Shown here: piece by piece, positions 1 through 5,453 of the stretch | Position numbering within the stretch: position 1 is the first letter of the stretch | Layout of the letters: each line of letters starts with the position of its first letter | NCBI GenBank assembly: GCA_015663215.1 | Contig: DQSP01000283.1 | Location: 1-5,453, forward strand | DNA: 5,453 nucleotides | Direction: 5' to 3' | Origin: Sulfurimonas sp. | GTDB taxonomy: Bacteria; Campylobacterota; Campylobacteria; Campylobacterales; Sulfurimonadaceae | Made by a program: the position numbers and the translations under genes | The notes under the pieces: model-generated | The model's database searches: none | What the model saw: only the letters and a program-made list of their open reading frames with translations | What the model was told of the DNA's origin: nothing

Positions 1-1320
1 ACTTTCGTGGTATGCAACTATCTTTTTCTCTTTTGGATTTATACGACGAGATTTTTTAGCAAGACCTGCTAAAGCACGTTCAACTGATTCAAAAATATCT
101 TTTTGTTTTACAGTTTTTTGACTTTTTCGTCCTGCGAGTAGTGCACCCTCGTTGATAATGTTTGCTAAGTCCGCACCTGCTAAACCAGCAGTCAAACGAG
201 CCACTTCTTCAACGTCTACATCTTTGTCCATTTTAACATTTTTCATATGTACATGAAGAATTTTTACACGACCTTCGAAGTCTGGCTTATCAACAAGAAC
301 TTGTCTATCAAAACGCCCTGGTCTCAAAAGTGCTTGGTCAAGTATCTCAGGTCTATTTGTAGCGGCTAGTATGATAACAGGAGTATCAGTACCAAAACCA
401 TCCATCTCTGCTAGAAGTTGGTTCAGTGTCTGTTCTCTCTCATCATTTCCACCCATGTTAGCACCACTTGCACGACTTTTACCAATAGCATCTATCTCAT
501 CAATGAAAATAATACTAGGAGCATCTTTTTTAGCTTGTTCAAACAAGTCACGAACACGAGCCGCACCAACACCAACAAACATCTCAATAAAACTTGAACC
601 AGTTACAGAGAAAAAAGGTACTTCAGCTTCACCTGCAACAGCTTTTGCAAGAAGAGTTTTACCTGTACCTGGGCTACCTACAAGAAGTACACCTTTAGGA
701 ATTTTAGCCCCAATCTCAACATAACGAGCAGGGTATTTTAAGAAGTCTACTATCTCTTGAACTTCCTCTTTTGCTTCTTCTACACCAGCAACATCATCAA
801 ACTTAGTATCTGGTTTTTCAGAGTTAACCATTTTCTTTGAGTTGCCCATGCCAAGAAGTCCACCACCCATACTTTTTTGCATACGACCCGCAAAAAACAT
901 CCAGATACCTATGATTAGTAAAAATGGAAATAACCATCCAAACATCTCAGTAAACCAATTTGTCTCAGAAAAACCCTGATACTCTATACCTTTGGCATCA
1001 AGTGCATCCACAAGTTTTGTATCACCCTTAACTATGCGAGTAGTATAGATAGTGGCACCATCTGAAGCAGTTGCTTTAATGTAACTTTGCCCTATTTCTA
1101 CCTTACTTACACTTTTAGAATCCACTAAAGATTTAAGTTCTGAGTAGCTTACTTGTACTCGTTTAGTTGCATTACCGATTGCGCCACCATTTGCACTAGC
1201 ACCATCGCCTACAAGTATTTTAAATACACCAATTATTACAACTGAAAAAATTGCAAATGTTACTAAAGGATTTTTGTTAAAAAAATTATTATTGTCGTTT
1301 TTGTTTTCGTTATCAGTCAT
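1..1320 (-). CDS. ftsH: ATP-dependent zinc metalloprotease FtsH (partial, C-terminal part outside window)
   Basis: FtsH is the inner-membrane AAA+ protease that degrades misassembled membrane proteins and selected soluble regulators. My own translation gives 440 residues, open at the left edge. An Asn/Lys-rich N-terminus is followed by a membrane helix (about 18-36), a periplasmic domain (about 37-126) and a second helix (about 127-146). The AAA module has Walker A GSPGTGKT (215-222, K221), the pore motif FVG (248-250), Walker B IIFIDE (D274, E275) and the second region of homology with RPGRFDR (arginines 333 and 336). The last visible residues are AYHES, so the window ends inside the HExxH zinc site (H438, E439); the third ligand and C-terminal helices are missing. 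Complete family members have roughly 640-670 residues. The ATG overlaps the prmA stop by 8 bases (ATGACTGA), with a modest AGAG-type ribosome site upstream, which points to translational coupling. The partial state is a window artefact, not a broken gene. Confidence 0.97.
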   Translation of the reverse strand, partial: MTDNENKNDNNNFFNKNPLVTFAIFSVVIIGVFKILVGDGASANGGAIGNATKRVQVSYSELKSLVDSKSVSKVEIGQSYIKATASDGATIYTTRIVKGDTKLVDALDAKGIEYQGFSETNWFTEMFGWLFPFLLIIGIWMFFAGRMQKSMGGGLLGMGNSKKMVNSEKPDTKFDDVAGVEEAKEEVQEIVDFLKYPARYVEIGAKIPKGVLLVGSPGTGKTLLAKAVAGEAEVPFFSVTGSSFIEMFVGVGAARVRDLFEQAKKDAPSIIFIDEIDAIGKSRASGANMGGNDEREQTLNQLLAEMDGFGTDTPVIILAATNRPEILDQALLRPGRFDRQVLVDKPDFEGRVKILHVHMKNVKMDKDVDVEEVARLTAGLAGADLANIINEGALLAGRKSQKTVKQKDIFESVERALAGLAKKSRRINPKEKKIVAYHES

Positions 1321-2158
1321 TATTTATCTCTTTTTTTTCTTTTAAAATTAAAGTAACCCATTCATCTTGAGTTATTTTTTCTATCACTTCACAATCTTTA
1401 TAGAAGTTTAGCACCTTATCTTCATACTTATCAAGTATACCCGAGAGAACTAAAATAGCATCATCTTCTAGTGCTTTTTTTAAGTCCTTTGCGATAAATG
1501 TAAGAACATCCGCAACAATATTTGCTACTACAAAGTTGTATTTATCATCGACTAAAGAAGATGAACCTTCCCAAATACGATTAAAATCCAAACTATTGAG
1601 TTTCGCATTTACTACTGAGTTTTCAACTGATATAGGGTCAGTATCGCAAGCATCAACTGTAGCACCAAGCTTCATTGCGGCCATACCAAGTATTCCGCTA
1701 CCACAGCCTACATCTAAAACTCTATCACCTGCGTTTACATACCTAGATATCGCTCTAAGAGCAGAAGCTGTAGTTGGATGATGCCCTGTTCCAAATGCTA
1801 AAGCAGGGTCAATTACGATGTTAATTAAATCAGGATTTGGTTTATCCCATGTTGGATATATATAAAACTTGTCAATTGCTAAAGGTTTTATACTGCTCTG
1901 GTAGGATTTTACCCAGTCACTATTTTGAAGTTTTGTTTGTTCACATTCGAGTTCAATAGTCTCTCCAAGTGCTTTTTGAAGGGCCTCTGTAAACTGTTCC
2001 AAGCCCCAGATTATAGTATCTAAGTTCTCTTCACTTCTTATAATAAAGCCTGTATCTGTTTCTTCAAAACCAACAGGCAGTGTATCTGATAAAAAATCGG
2101 AAAAAAGTGAGTGCTGAGAAGAAAGTGTAACTACTAACTGATAGTAGTGCTCTGTCAT
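1313..2158 (-). CDS. prmA: Ribosomal protein L11 methyltransferase PrmA
   Basis: PrmA is the cytoplasmic SAM-dependent enzyme that methylates amino groups of ribosomal protein L11. The 281-residue length fits the family. A divergent N-terminal domain that normally recognises L11 (about 1-80) leads into a Rossmann methyltransferase domain. Visible hallmarks are the PrmA-type stretch AFGTGHHPTT (121-130), SAM motif I LDVGCGSG (148-155), the acidic strand end DACDTDP (169-175) and ANIVAD (212-217) in the place of the catalytic-loop motif. The start ATG shares one base with the cheY stop (TAATG). There is no convincing Shine-Dalgarno sequence just upstream, so initiation probably depends on ribosomes finishing cheY. 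The 3' end overlaps ftsH by 8 bases. From memory, cheY-prmA-ftsH is also the order in C. jejuni and H. pylori. The family call is firm; actual methylation of L11 is inferred from the family. Confidence 0.95.
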   Translation of the reverse strand: MTEHYYQLVVTLSSQHSLFSDFLSDTLPVGFEETDTGFIIRSEENLDTIIWGLEQFTEALQKALGETIELECEQTKLQNSDWVKSYQSSIKPLAIDKFYIYPTWDKPNPDLINIVIDPALAFGTGHHPTTASALRAISRYVNAGDRVLDVGCGSGILGMAAMKLGATVDACDTDPISVENSVVNAKLNSLDFNRIWEGSSSLVDDKYNFVVANIVADVLTFIAKDLKKALEDDAILVLSGILDKYEDKVLNFYKDCEVIEKITQDEWVTLILKEKKEINND

Positions 2159-2532
2159 TACGGAGCAACACCCATAACAGCACCTAATTTTTCTTTAAGT
2201 ACTTGAGGAGTAAAAGGTTTAACTATGTAGTTATTTACACCTGCTTTAAGTGCTGTAATAACTTCAGCTTTACCACCTTCTGTTGTAACCATGATAATCG
2301 GAGTATCTTTGAAACGATCATCTGCACGTACTTTTTGTACTAGTTCTAGACCATTCATTTCAGGCATATTCCAGTCTGTGATAAGCATGTCAATATCTGG
2401 ATTTGAGTCCATTTGTGCCCAACCCTCAACACCATCAGCACCTTCTAAAATGTCTTTATAGCCTAAACGAGCAAGAGTGTTTTTAATAATACGACGCATT
2501 GTAGAACTGTCATCAACAACAAGTAATTTCAA
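2158..2532 (-). CDS. cheY: Chemotaxis response regulator CheY (TTG start)
   Basis: This is a single-domain receiver that, when phosphorylated by CheA, binds the flagellar motor switch and changes rotation. There is no output domain after the receiver, as expected for CheY. I choose the TTG at 2532-2530, giving 124 residues beginning MKLLVVDDSSTMRR. An AAAAGGA ribosome site lies 6 bases upstream of it, whereas the in-frame TTG at 2538-2536 directly abuts that site with no spacing. In the 124-residue numbering the acidic pair is D7/D8, the phosphoacceptor is D53 (ITDWNMPEMNG), the switch Thr is T83 (MVTTEGG), the switch Tyr is Y102 and the conserved Lys is K105 (VKPF). DWNMPEMNGLEL and VKPFTPQVLKEKL are close to E. 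coli and especially Campylobacter CheY. The gene follows hisA after about 70 bases and touches prmA through TAATG. CheY identity is strong; the exact start is likely but not proven. Confidence 0.95.
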   Translation of the reverse strand: MKLLVVDDSSTMRRIIKNTLARLGYKDILEGADGVEGWAQMDSNPDIDMLITDWNMPEMNGLELVQKVRADDRFKDTPIIMVTTEGGKAEVITALKAGVNNYIVKPFTPQVLKEKLGAVMGVAP

Positions 2533-2538
2533 CTGCAA

Positions 2539-2545
2539 TCCTTTT
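2539..2545 (-). promoter_or_regulatory. Shine-Dalgarno site that decides the cheY start
   Basis: On the minus strand AAAAGGA ends at 2539. The TTG at 2538 starts immediately after it, which leaves no spacer. The second in-frame TTG (2532) has a 6-base spacer (TTGCAG), within the usual range. The site therefore favours the shorter CheY. No ATG or GTG competes nearby. Confidence 0.75.
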
Positions 2546-2547
2546 GT

Positions 2548-2560
2548 ATAATAATTTATA
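2548..2560 (-). promoter_or_regulatory. Possible weak promoter in the hisA-cheY gap
   Basis: The gap between hisA and cheY (2533/2539 to 2604) is the largest inside the run of genes and is very AT-rich. On the minus strand it holds two overlapping -10-like hexamers, TATAAA (2560-2555) and TATTAT (2553-2548). I see no TGn extension and no clear -35 element. A promoter here would allow cheY-prmA-ftsH to be expressed apart from the histidine genes, which makes biological sense, but in sequence this AT-rich such hexamers arise easily. I find no terminator hairpin after hisA. Confidence 0.25.
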
Positions 2561-2604
2561 AATTTTAATGTTCTAATAGTAGCAAAATTTTGATTTGTTT
2601 ACAA

Positions 2605-3315
2605 TTAATTAAGTAATTTAAACATTTTAGGAAGGTCAAGTGTTCCTTCGTAATATGCCTTTCCTATGATAACACCTTCTACTTCTTTTGTCGCGATAAG
2701 TGCTTCAATATCACTTGCATCTTTGACTCCGCCACTTGCTATAGTTGCAAGACCAGAAGCCCTTGCGATATCTAAAGTAAAATCTACATTTACACCAGAG
2801 AGTGTCCCATCTTTACCAACATCTGTACAGATGATAGCTTCAACTCCTGCGTTTGCAAACTCTTTGGCTAAGTCCGTCGCTTTCATCTCACTTACTTCGC
2901 CCCAACCTTCAACTGCCACATACCCATCAATGGCATCTATTCCAACTGCTATTGGGTACTTTGCAGCCATATCTCTTACAAACTGAGGATCTTTTACTGC
3001 GATACTTCCTAAAATAATTCTGTCAATGCCTATTTCTAACATCTTTTGTATAGTAGCCTCATCACGGATTCCACCACCTAACTCTAACTTCACATTACAG
3101 TTTGCACGGATTTTAATGATAGCATCGAGGTTTTTAGGTTCTCCTGCAAAGGCACCGTTTAAGTCAACTAAATGTACCCATCGTGCTCCCATCTCTTCAA
3201 ATTTTTTGACAAGTTCATGTGGCTCGTTTGAGTATATTTTTGCACTATCCATCAAACCTTTTGTAAGTCTAACTGCTTGTCCATCTTTTAAATCAATTGC
3301 GGGGTATAAAGTCAT
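2605..3315 (-). CDS. hisA: Phosphoribosylformimino-5-aminoimidazole carboxamide ribotide isomerase HisA
   Basis: HisA catalyses the Amadori-type isomerisation of ProFAR to PRFAR, the fourth step of histidine biosynthesis, in the cytoplasm. Its product is the substrate of HisH-HisF. The 236 residues form a complete (beta/alpha)8 barrel. Signatures are [15 protein letters not shown] near the start with catalytic D8, the first-half phosphate site ELGGGIR (78-84), GIDAIDG (125-131) containing the second catalytic Asp, D127, [11 protein letters not shown] (164-174), and the second-half phosphate loop ASGGV (193-197) followed by [11 protein letters not shown] (214-224). The presence of D8 and the DAxDG loop separates it from its paralogue HisF. 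The gene starts 13 bases after hisH, and its AGGA ribosome site overlaps the hisH stop (TAGGA), with a rather long spacer of about 12 bases. It is evidently cotranscribed with hisH. Confidence 0.97.
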   Translation of the reverse strand: MTLYPAIDLKDGQAVRLTKGLMDSAKIYSNEPHELVKKFEEMGARWVHLVDLNGAFAGEPKNLDAIIKIRANCNVKLELGGGIRDEATIQKMLEIGIDRIILGSIAVKDPQFVRDMAAKYPIAVGIDAIDGYVAVEGWGEVSEMKATDLAKEFANAGVEAIICTDVGKDGTLSGVNVDFTLDIARASGLATIASGGVKDASDIEALIATKEVEGVIIGKAYYEGTLDLPKMFKLLN

Positions 3316-3328
3316 ATTGTATATTTTC

Positions 3329-3940
3329 CTATAGTTTTATAAAATTTTCTAGTATTTTCAGTCCATTTTCATGGCTTTTTTCTGGGTGTGGTTGTATTCC
3401 CATTATATTTTCATGTGCTACAGCAGAAGTAAACTTATAGCCATACTCTGTTTCGCCAATTATATCTTTTTCGTCTGCACCTGTTATATGAAAGGTATGT
3501 ACAAAGTAGAGATAATGATTTTCATCTAAACCTTCAAAGAGTGGATGTTCTTTTGTAAACATTCTATTCCAACCCATATGTGGCACTTTTAAAGGCTCTG
3601 AGAATTTTGCCTCATCAAAAGCTTTTATATGACCTTTTATAAGCCCAAGTCCTTCATGCTTTCCAAACTCTTCACTACTCTCAAAAAGAAGCTGCATACC
3701 AAGGCAGATACCTAAAATAGGTTTTTTACTTTGAGCATACTCTTTAATTGCATCTATCATCTTGTACTCACGAAGATGCTCCATTGCATCACCAAAAGCT
3801 CCAACACCTGGAAGTATTAGCTTGTCATACTCTTGAAGTTTTGCTGGATTACTCTCAACTACAGTCTCTTCACCTAACTTACTAAAGGCATTTTGCACAC
3901 TTGCAAGATTACCCATCTTATAGTCAACGATTCCGATCAT
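3329..3940 (-). CDS. hisH: Imidazole glycerol phosphate synthase glutaminase subunit HisH
   Basis: HisH is the class I (triad) glutamine amidotransferase that releases ammonia from glutamine and passes it to HisF, which makes imidazole glycerol phosphate and AICAR. The 203-residue length is standard. Visible signatures are [12 protein letters not shown] at the N-terminus, [11 protein letters not shown] (43-53), the nucleophile elbow GICLGMQ with catalytic C79, the HisH-specific VPHMGWN (119-125), and QPHPEKS (183-189) with catalytic H185 and E187. All triad residues are present, so it should be active. The ATG overlaps the stop of the upstream PDC-domain gene by four bases (ATGA), a typical translational-coupling arrangement, and hisA follows 13 bases later. 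HisF, its obligate partner, is not in this window and must be encoded elsewhere, as is common when his genes are scattered. Confidence 0.97.
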   Translation of the reverse strand: MIGIVDYKMGNLASVQNAFSKLGEETVVESNPAKLQEYDKLILPGVGAFGDAMEHLREYKMIDAIKEYAQSKKPILGICLGMQLLFESSEEFGKHEGLGLIKGHIKAFDEAKFSEPLKVPHMGWNRMFTKEHPLFEGLDENHYLYFVHTFHITGADEKDIIGETEYGYKFTSAVAHENIMGIQPHPEKSHENGLKILENFIKL

Positions 3941-4851
3941 GAATCATCTCTGTTATATCTACTCTTTGTGAACTTAATATATACAGCTAAACTTAAAATA
4001 AGTAATGCTACACCCCCAATAATATACATGGCATTCATTAACTTGTTAGGGTCTGTTATAGCGAACTTAAAGACTAGCATCAAGGCTTCAATAGAAAGAG
4101 CAATAATAATACTTCCTAAAAACTTAACCATTGTTTTATGCGGACCTGAGATGTTATGTTCTTTATGTTGACCTAATACTTCTTCTTCTATTAATGTTTT
4201 TGCTAAATCAAATATTGCCAGAGAAAGTGTTAATAAAATTGTGGCCTTAAACATCGCATCTATTGATAATATATGCAAACCAATTTTAAGTGTAAAAAAA
4301 TCTTGAATAGCATGCGTAAAGAGTAATAATGAAATTGCCATAAGAGAAAATGCAAATACTGCATATGTTAATTTAAACAGACGAGCGAATGCTCTATCTT
4401 TTGTATTCATATGTGTAATTTTGAGTACTTCTTCAAAAGGCATATCTAAACATGCAACATATATAAGGTCACCTATTTCAGAAAAGATTGGTACAGAGGC
4501 GGTAACCGTTAAGTTTCCTGTTATTAGAGATGGGTATGGATCTGTAATCGTACATCTTTCTTCTCTCACTGCACGATAATAGTAAGCCCGATCTGCACGA
4601 ATTTTTCCGATATCCTCGGGAAGCTCTTTTGTTCCAGTATAAGTTGATGTTACTTGTATACCTCTGGCATCTAAAAGGTATACCCCTTCACAATTTTCTA
4701 AATCTGCCTTAATCTTACGAAGACGTGGAAGAATCATCTCCTTACTTAAAGAGGGTAATCTATTTGGAATATTTTTTGAAAAAAGGTAACAAAAATAAGC
4801 TCTAGCTTTTGTACGACCTCTACTAAAGAGTTCTATGTCTGCTGGTACCAT
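3937..4851 (-). CDS. PDC/Cache-like sensor-domain protein with four C-terminal membrane helices, function unknown
   Basis: This 304-residue protein has no function I can name. Residues about 10-145 look like a PDC/Cache sensor domain: a long N-terminal helix, then EGVYLLDARGIQVTST (55-70), RADRAYYYRAV (85-95), ITDPYPS (102-108), and a last strand IYVACLDMPF (130-139). Four hydrophobic helices follow, at about 160-180, 200-220, 241-265 and 272-293, with a charged loop EEEVLGQHKEHN (222-233) between the second and third and a basic tail. No histidine kinase, methyl-accepting, HAMP, GGDEF or EAL region follows. There is also no signal peptide or membrane helix before the sensor domain, which is unusual for Cache domains, as most face the periplasm between two helices. 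Start choice is supported by AAAGGA with a 7-base spacer. The stop overlaps the hisH start by 4 bases, so the two are cotranslated. A sensory or membrane-organising role is only inferred. Confidence 0.9.
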   Translation of the reverse strand: MVPADIELFSRGRTKARAYFCYLFSKNIPNRLPSLSKEMILPRLRKIKADLENCEGVYLLDARGIQVTSTYTGTKELPEDIGKIRADRAYYYRAVREERCTITDPYPSLITGNLTVTASVPIFSEIGDLIYVACLDMPFEEVLKITHMNTKDRAFARLFKLTYAVFAFSLMAISLLLFTHAIQDFFTLKIGLHILSIDAMFKATILLTLSLAIFDLAKTLIEEEVLGQHKEHNISGPHKTMVKFLGSIIIALSIEALMLVFKFAITDPNKLMNAMYIIGGVALLILSLAVYIKFTKSRYNRDDS

Positions 4852-4881
4852 TGCTTAATCCTTTGAATTAAAATTGTGTGA

Positions 4882-4890
4882 ATTATATCA
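4882..4890 (-). promoter_or_regulatory. Extended -10 promoter ahead of the PDC gene
   Basis: The minus strand reads TGATATAAT (4890-4882), an exact match to the TGn-TATAAT extended -10. It sits in the 42-base gap and reaches close to the stop codon of the upstream gene. No good -35 hexamer lies 16-18 bases upstream, which fits the sigma-70 promoters of Campylobacterota, where the -10 carries most of the information. Transcription would start near 4875, giving a leader of about 24 bases that contains the AAAGGA ribosome site. It would drive the PDC gene, hisH, hisA and possibly everything downstream. Confidence 0.55.
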
Positions 4891-4893
4891 AAT

Positions 4894-5367
4894 TTATGCT
4901 AAATCACTGATTTCTTTAGGTGTTTGTTCTGTACTTTGAGAGAGACTTGGTTTAAACACTCTTTTTATGATTGATTTAAACCCTCTTTCATTTGCTTCAT
5001 ACTCACTCTCTGCTTCTTGAAGTGACATCTCCCATGCAGATGAGAAACCTGGTGCTCGCATCTGCATTTTCCTTATAGCCTGATCATAAATGTTTAAAAG
5101 CCTTAGTTCTGCACGACCTGGTTTTTGACCTAAGGTCTGTACACTTATGCGGAGGTTTTCATTCTCTTTTTTGAGCTTTTTGAGTTCATCTTCTTGAACT
5201 TTACTACCCTCATTAGTTATTTTCATCTGTCTATTTAAGTGCTCTTTATACTCTTTTATCTCTTTTTTATATTTTGCAACTTCAAATCTAGATTTGATAA
5301 AACTTAAAAACCAACCAATAACTATACCACCAATAACAAACAAAATAGTTTCAAAACTTAATGCCAT
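4894..5367 (-). CDS. Small membrane-anchored coiled-coil protein, function unknown
   Basis: I do not recognise this 157-residue protein. It has one N-terminal membrane helix (about 5-24, rich in Ile, Val and Gly), then a basic stretch, then a charged heptad-like region (about 28-78) rich in Lys and Glu, which is probably a coiled coil. A more varied region (about 79-138, including GQKPGRAELRLLNIYDQ and MRAPGFSSAWEM) looks like a small folded helical domain, and the tail (139-157) is polar. The basic residues right after the helix (KSRFEVAKYKK) suggest N-terminus out and the bulk in the cytoplasm. The start is an ATG with AAGGA 8 bases upstream. It is the first gene of the run, 42 bases before the PDC gene, so the two may act together at the membrane; that is inference. 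Base composition matches its neighbours, with no sign of recent transfer. Confidence 0.85.
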   Translation of the reverse strand: MALSFETILFVIGGIVIGWFLSFIKSRFEVAKYKKEIKEYKEHLNRQMKITNEGSKVQEDELKKLKKENENLRISVQTLGQKPGRAELRLLNIYDQAIRKMQMRAPGFSSAWEMSLQEAESEYEANERGFKSIIKRVFKPSLSQSTEQTPKEISDLA

Positions 5368-5387
5368 GACTTAATTCCTTAGTAAAA

Positions 5388-5404
5388 TTTATATTAAATA
5401 TAAA
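5388..5404. repeat. 17-base perfect palindrome overlapping the proposed -10
   Basis: TTTATATT-A-AATATAAA is a perfect inverted repeat with 8-base arms and a one-base centre at 5396. It overlaps the candidate -10 of the minus-strand promoter. It could be an operator half-site pair for a dimeric regulator or simply chance in A/T-only sequence, since it contains no G or C. Confidence 0.45.
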
Positions 5405-5417
5405 ACAAGTGTAACAA
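5388..5417 (-). promoter_or_regulatory. Possible promoter for the seven-gene run
   Basis: The minus strand carries TTGTTA (5417-5412) and TATAAA (5393-5388) separated by 18 bases. The predicted transcript would begin around 5381, leaving a short leader of about 14 bases in which the AAGGA ribosome site lies. The fit to -35/-10 consensus is moderate and the area is very AT-rich, so neighbouring hexamers such as TAATAT could be used instead. Some promoter is expected here, because this gene is the first of the run as seen in the window. Confidence 0.4.
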
Positions 5418-5422
5418 AATTG

Positions 5423-5437
5423 AGTTAATAATTAACT
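5423..5437. repeat. 15-base perfect palindrome between possible divergent promoters
   Basis: AGTTAAT-A-ATTAACT is a perfect inverted repeat with 7-base arms centred on 5430. The G/C pair in the arms makes it less likely to be trivial than the pure A/T palindrome next to it. The two centres are 34 bases apart. It lies upstream of the proposed minus-strand -35 and in the usual -35 zone of the plus-strand TATAAT. It does not match Fur, FNR/CRP or NikR boxes as I know them. Confidence 0.5.
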
Positions 5438-5446
5438 ATAGCACGA

Positions 5447-5452
5447 TATAAT
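5447..5452 (+). promoter_or_regulatory. Plus-strand -10 hexamer, possibly for a divergent gene beyond the window
   Basis: TATAAT is an exact -10 consensus on the plus strand at the right edge. The region where a -35 would fall is occupied by the palindrome at 5423-5437, with no good TTGACA match. Whether a divergent gene starts to the right cannot be seen here. Confidence 0.3.
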
Positions 5453-5453
5453 A

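Noticed and set aside
1..20. FtsH looking truncated before the end of its zinc site
   Set aside because: The frame stays open to base 1 with no stop or frameshift, so the cut is the window edge and not a pseudogene.
371..724. Plus-strand open frame of 117 codons
   Set aside because: It lies antisense to the AAA domain of ftsH, whose Walker A and B motifs read cleanly on the minus strand; its product has no recognisable domain.
1536..1781. Plus-strand open frame inside prmA
   Set aside because: It is antisense to the SAM-binding core of prmA, with Ser/Ala-rich shadow composition and no domain.
2580..2600. CAAAATTTTG palindrome after hisA as a possible terminator
   Set aside because: It is a 10-base A/T-rich palindrome without loop, GC stem or following T-run, so it cannot form a usual intrinsic terminator.
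2605..3315. Possibility that this gene is hisF instead of hisA
   Set aside because: It has D8 in [10 protein letters not shown] and the DAIDG loop expected of HisA, and lacks the HisF N-terminal signature with CLDV and the catalytic Asp at position 11.
2666..3334. Two plus-strand open frames across hisA
   Set aside because: Both are antisense to conserved HisA motifs, and the Ser/Pro/Ala-rich products are typical of shadow frames.
3893..4171. Plus-strand open frame of 92 codons with a hydrophobic product
   Set aside because: It is antisense to the membrane helices of the PDC-domain gene and the hisH start; hydrophobicity on the opposite strand is a by-product of codon composition.

Overview
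The window is AT-rich bacterial DNA with seven genes, all on the minus strand. It most likely comes from a Campylobacterota (Epsilonproteobacteria) member, probably a free-living Sulfurimonas-like organism. Two signals support this. The CheY protein closely resembles the Campylobacter/Helicobacter CheY, with the signature runs VVDDSSTMRR and MVTTEGGKAEV. The order cheY-prmA-ftsH is, from memory, the order found in Campylobacter jejuni and Helicobacter pylori. The genus is inferred.

Read in the direction of transcription (right to left), the order is: a small membrane-anchored coiled-coil protein of unknown function (5367-4894); a protein with an N-terminal PDC/Cache-like sensor domain and four C-terminal membrane helices (4851-3937); hisH (3940-3329); hisA (3315-2605); cheY (about 2532-2158); prmA (2158-1313); and ftsH (1320-1), which runs off the left edge inside its zinc-binding HExxH motif.

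The genes are packed tightly. PDC gene/hisH overlap by 4 bases, hisH/hisA are 13 bases apart, cheY/prmA share one base (TAATG), and prmA/ftsH overlap by 8 bases. The only gaps above 40 bases are upstream of the first gene, between the first gene and the PDC gene (42 bases), and between hisA and cheY (about 70 bases). I see no hairpin-plus-T-run terminator in any gap, so one long transcript with internal promoters is the simplest reading. The best internal promoter is an extended -10 (TGATATAAT) ahead of the PDC gene.

Functionally the run is mixed. hisH and hisA serve histidine biosynthesis (hisF, the partner of HisH, is not in the window). CheY is the chemotaxis response regulator. PrmA methylates ribosomal protein L11. 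FtsH is the membrane AAA protease. The two leading genes are membrane proteins without an assigned role. The right edge (5368-5453) is an AT-rich intergenic region with two perfect palindromes, a likely promoter for the minus-strand run, and a perfect TATAAT on the plus strand that may belong to a divergent gene outside the window. I see no RNA genes, mobile elements or CRISPR arrays. Nothing in the window is clearly a new system; the PDC protein and its small neighbour are the least explained parts.
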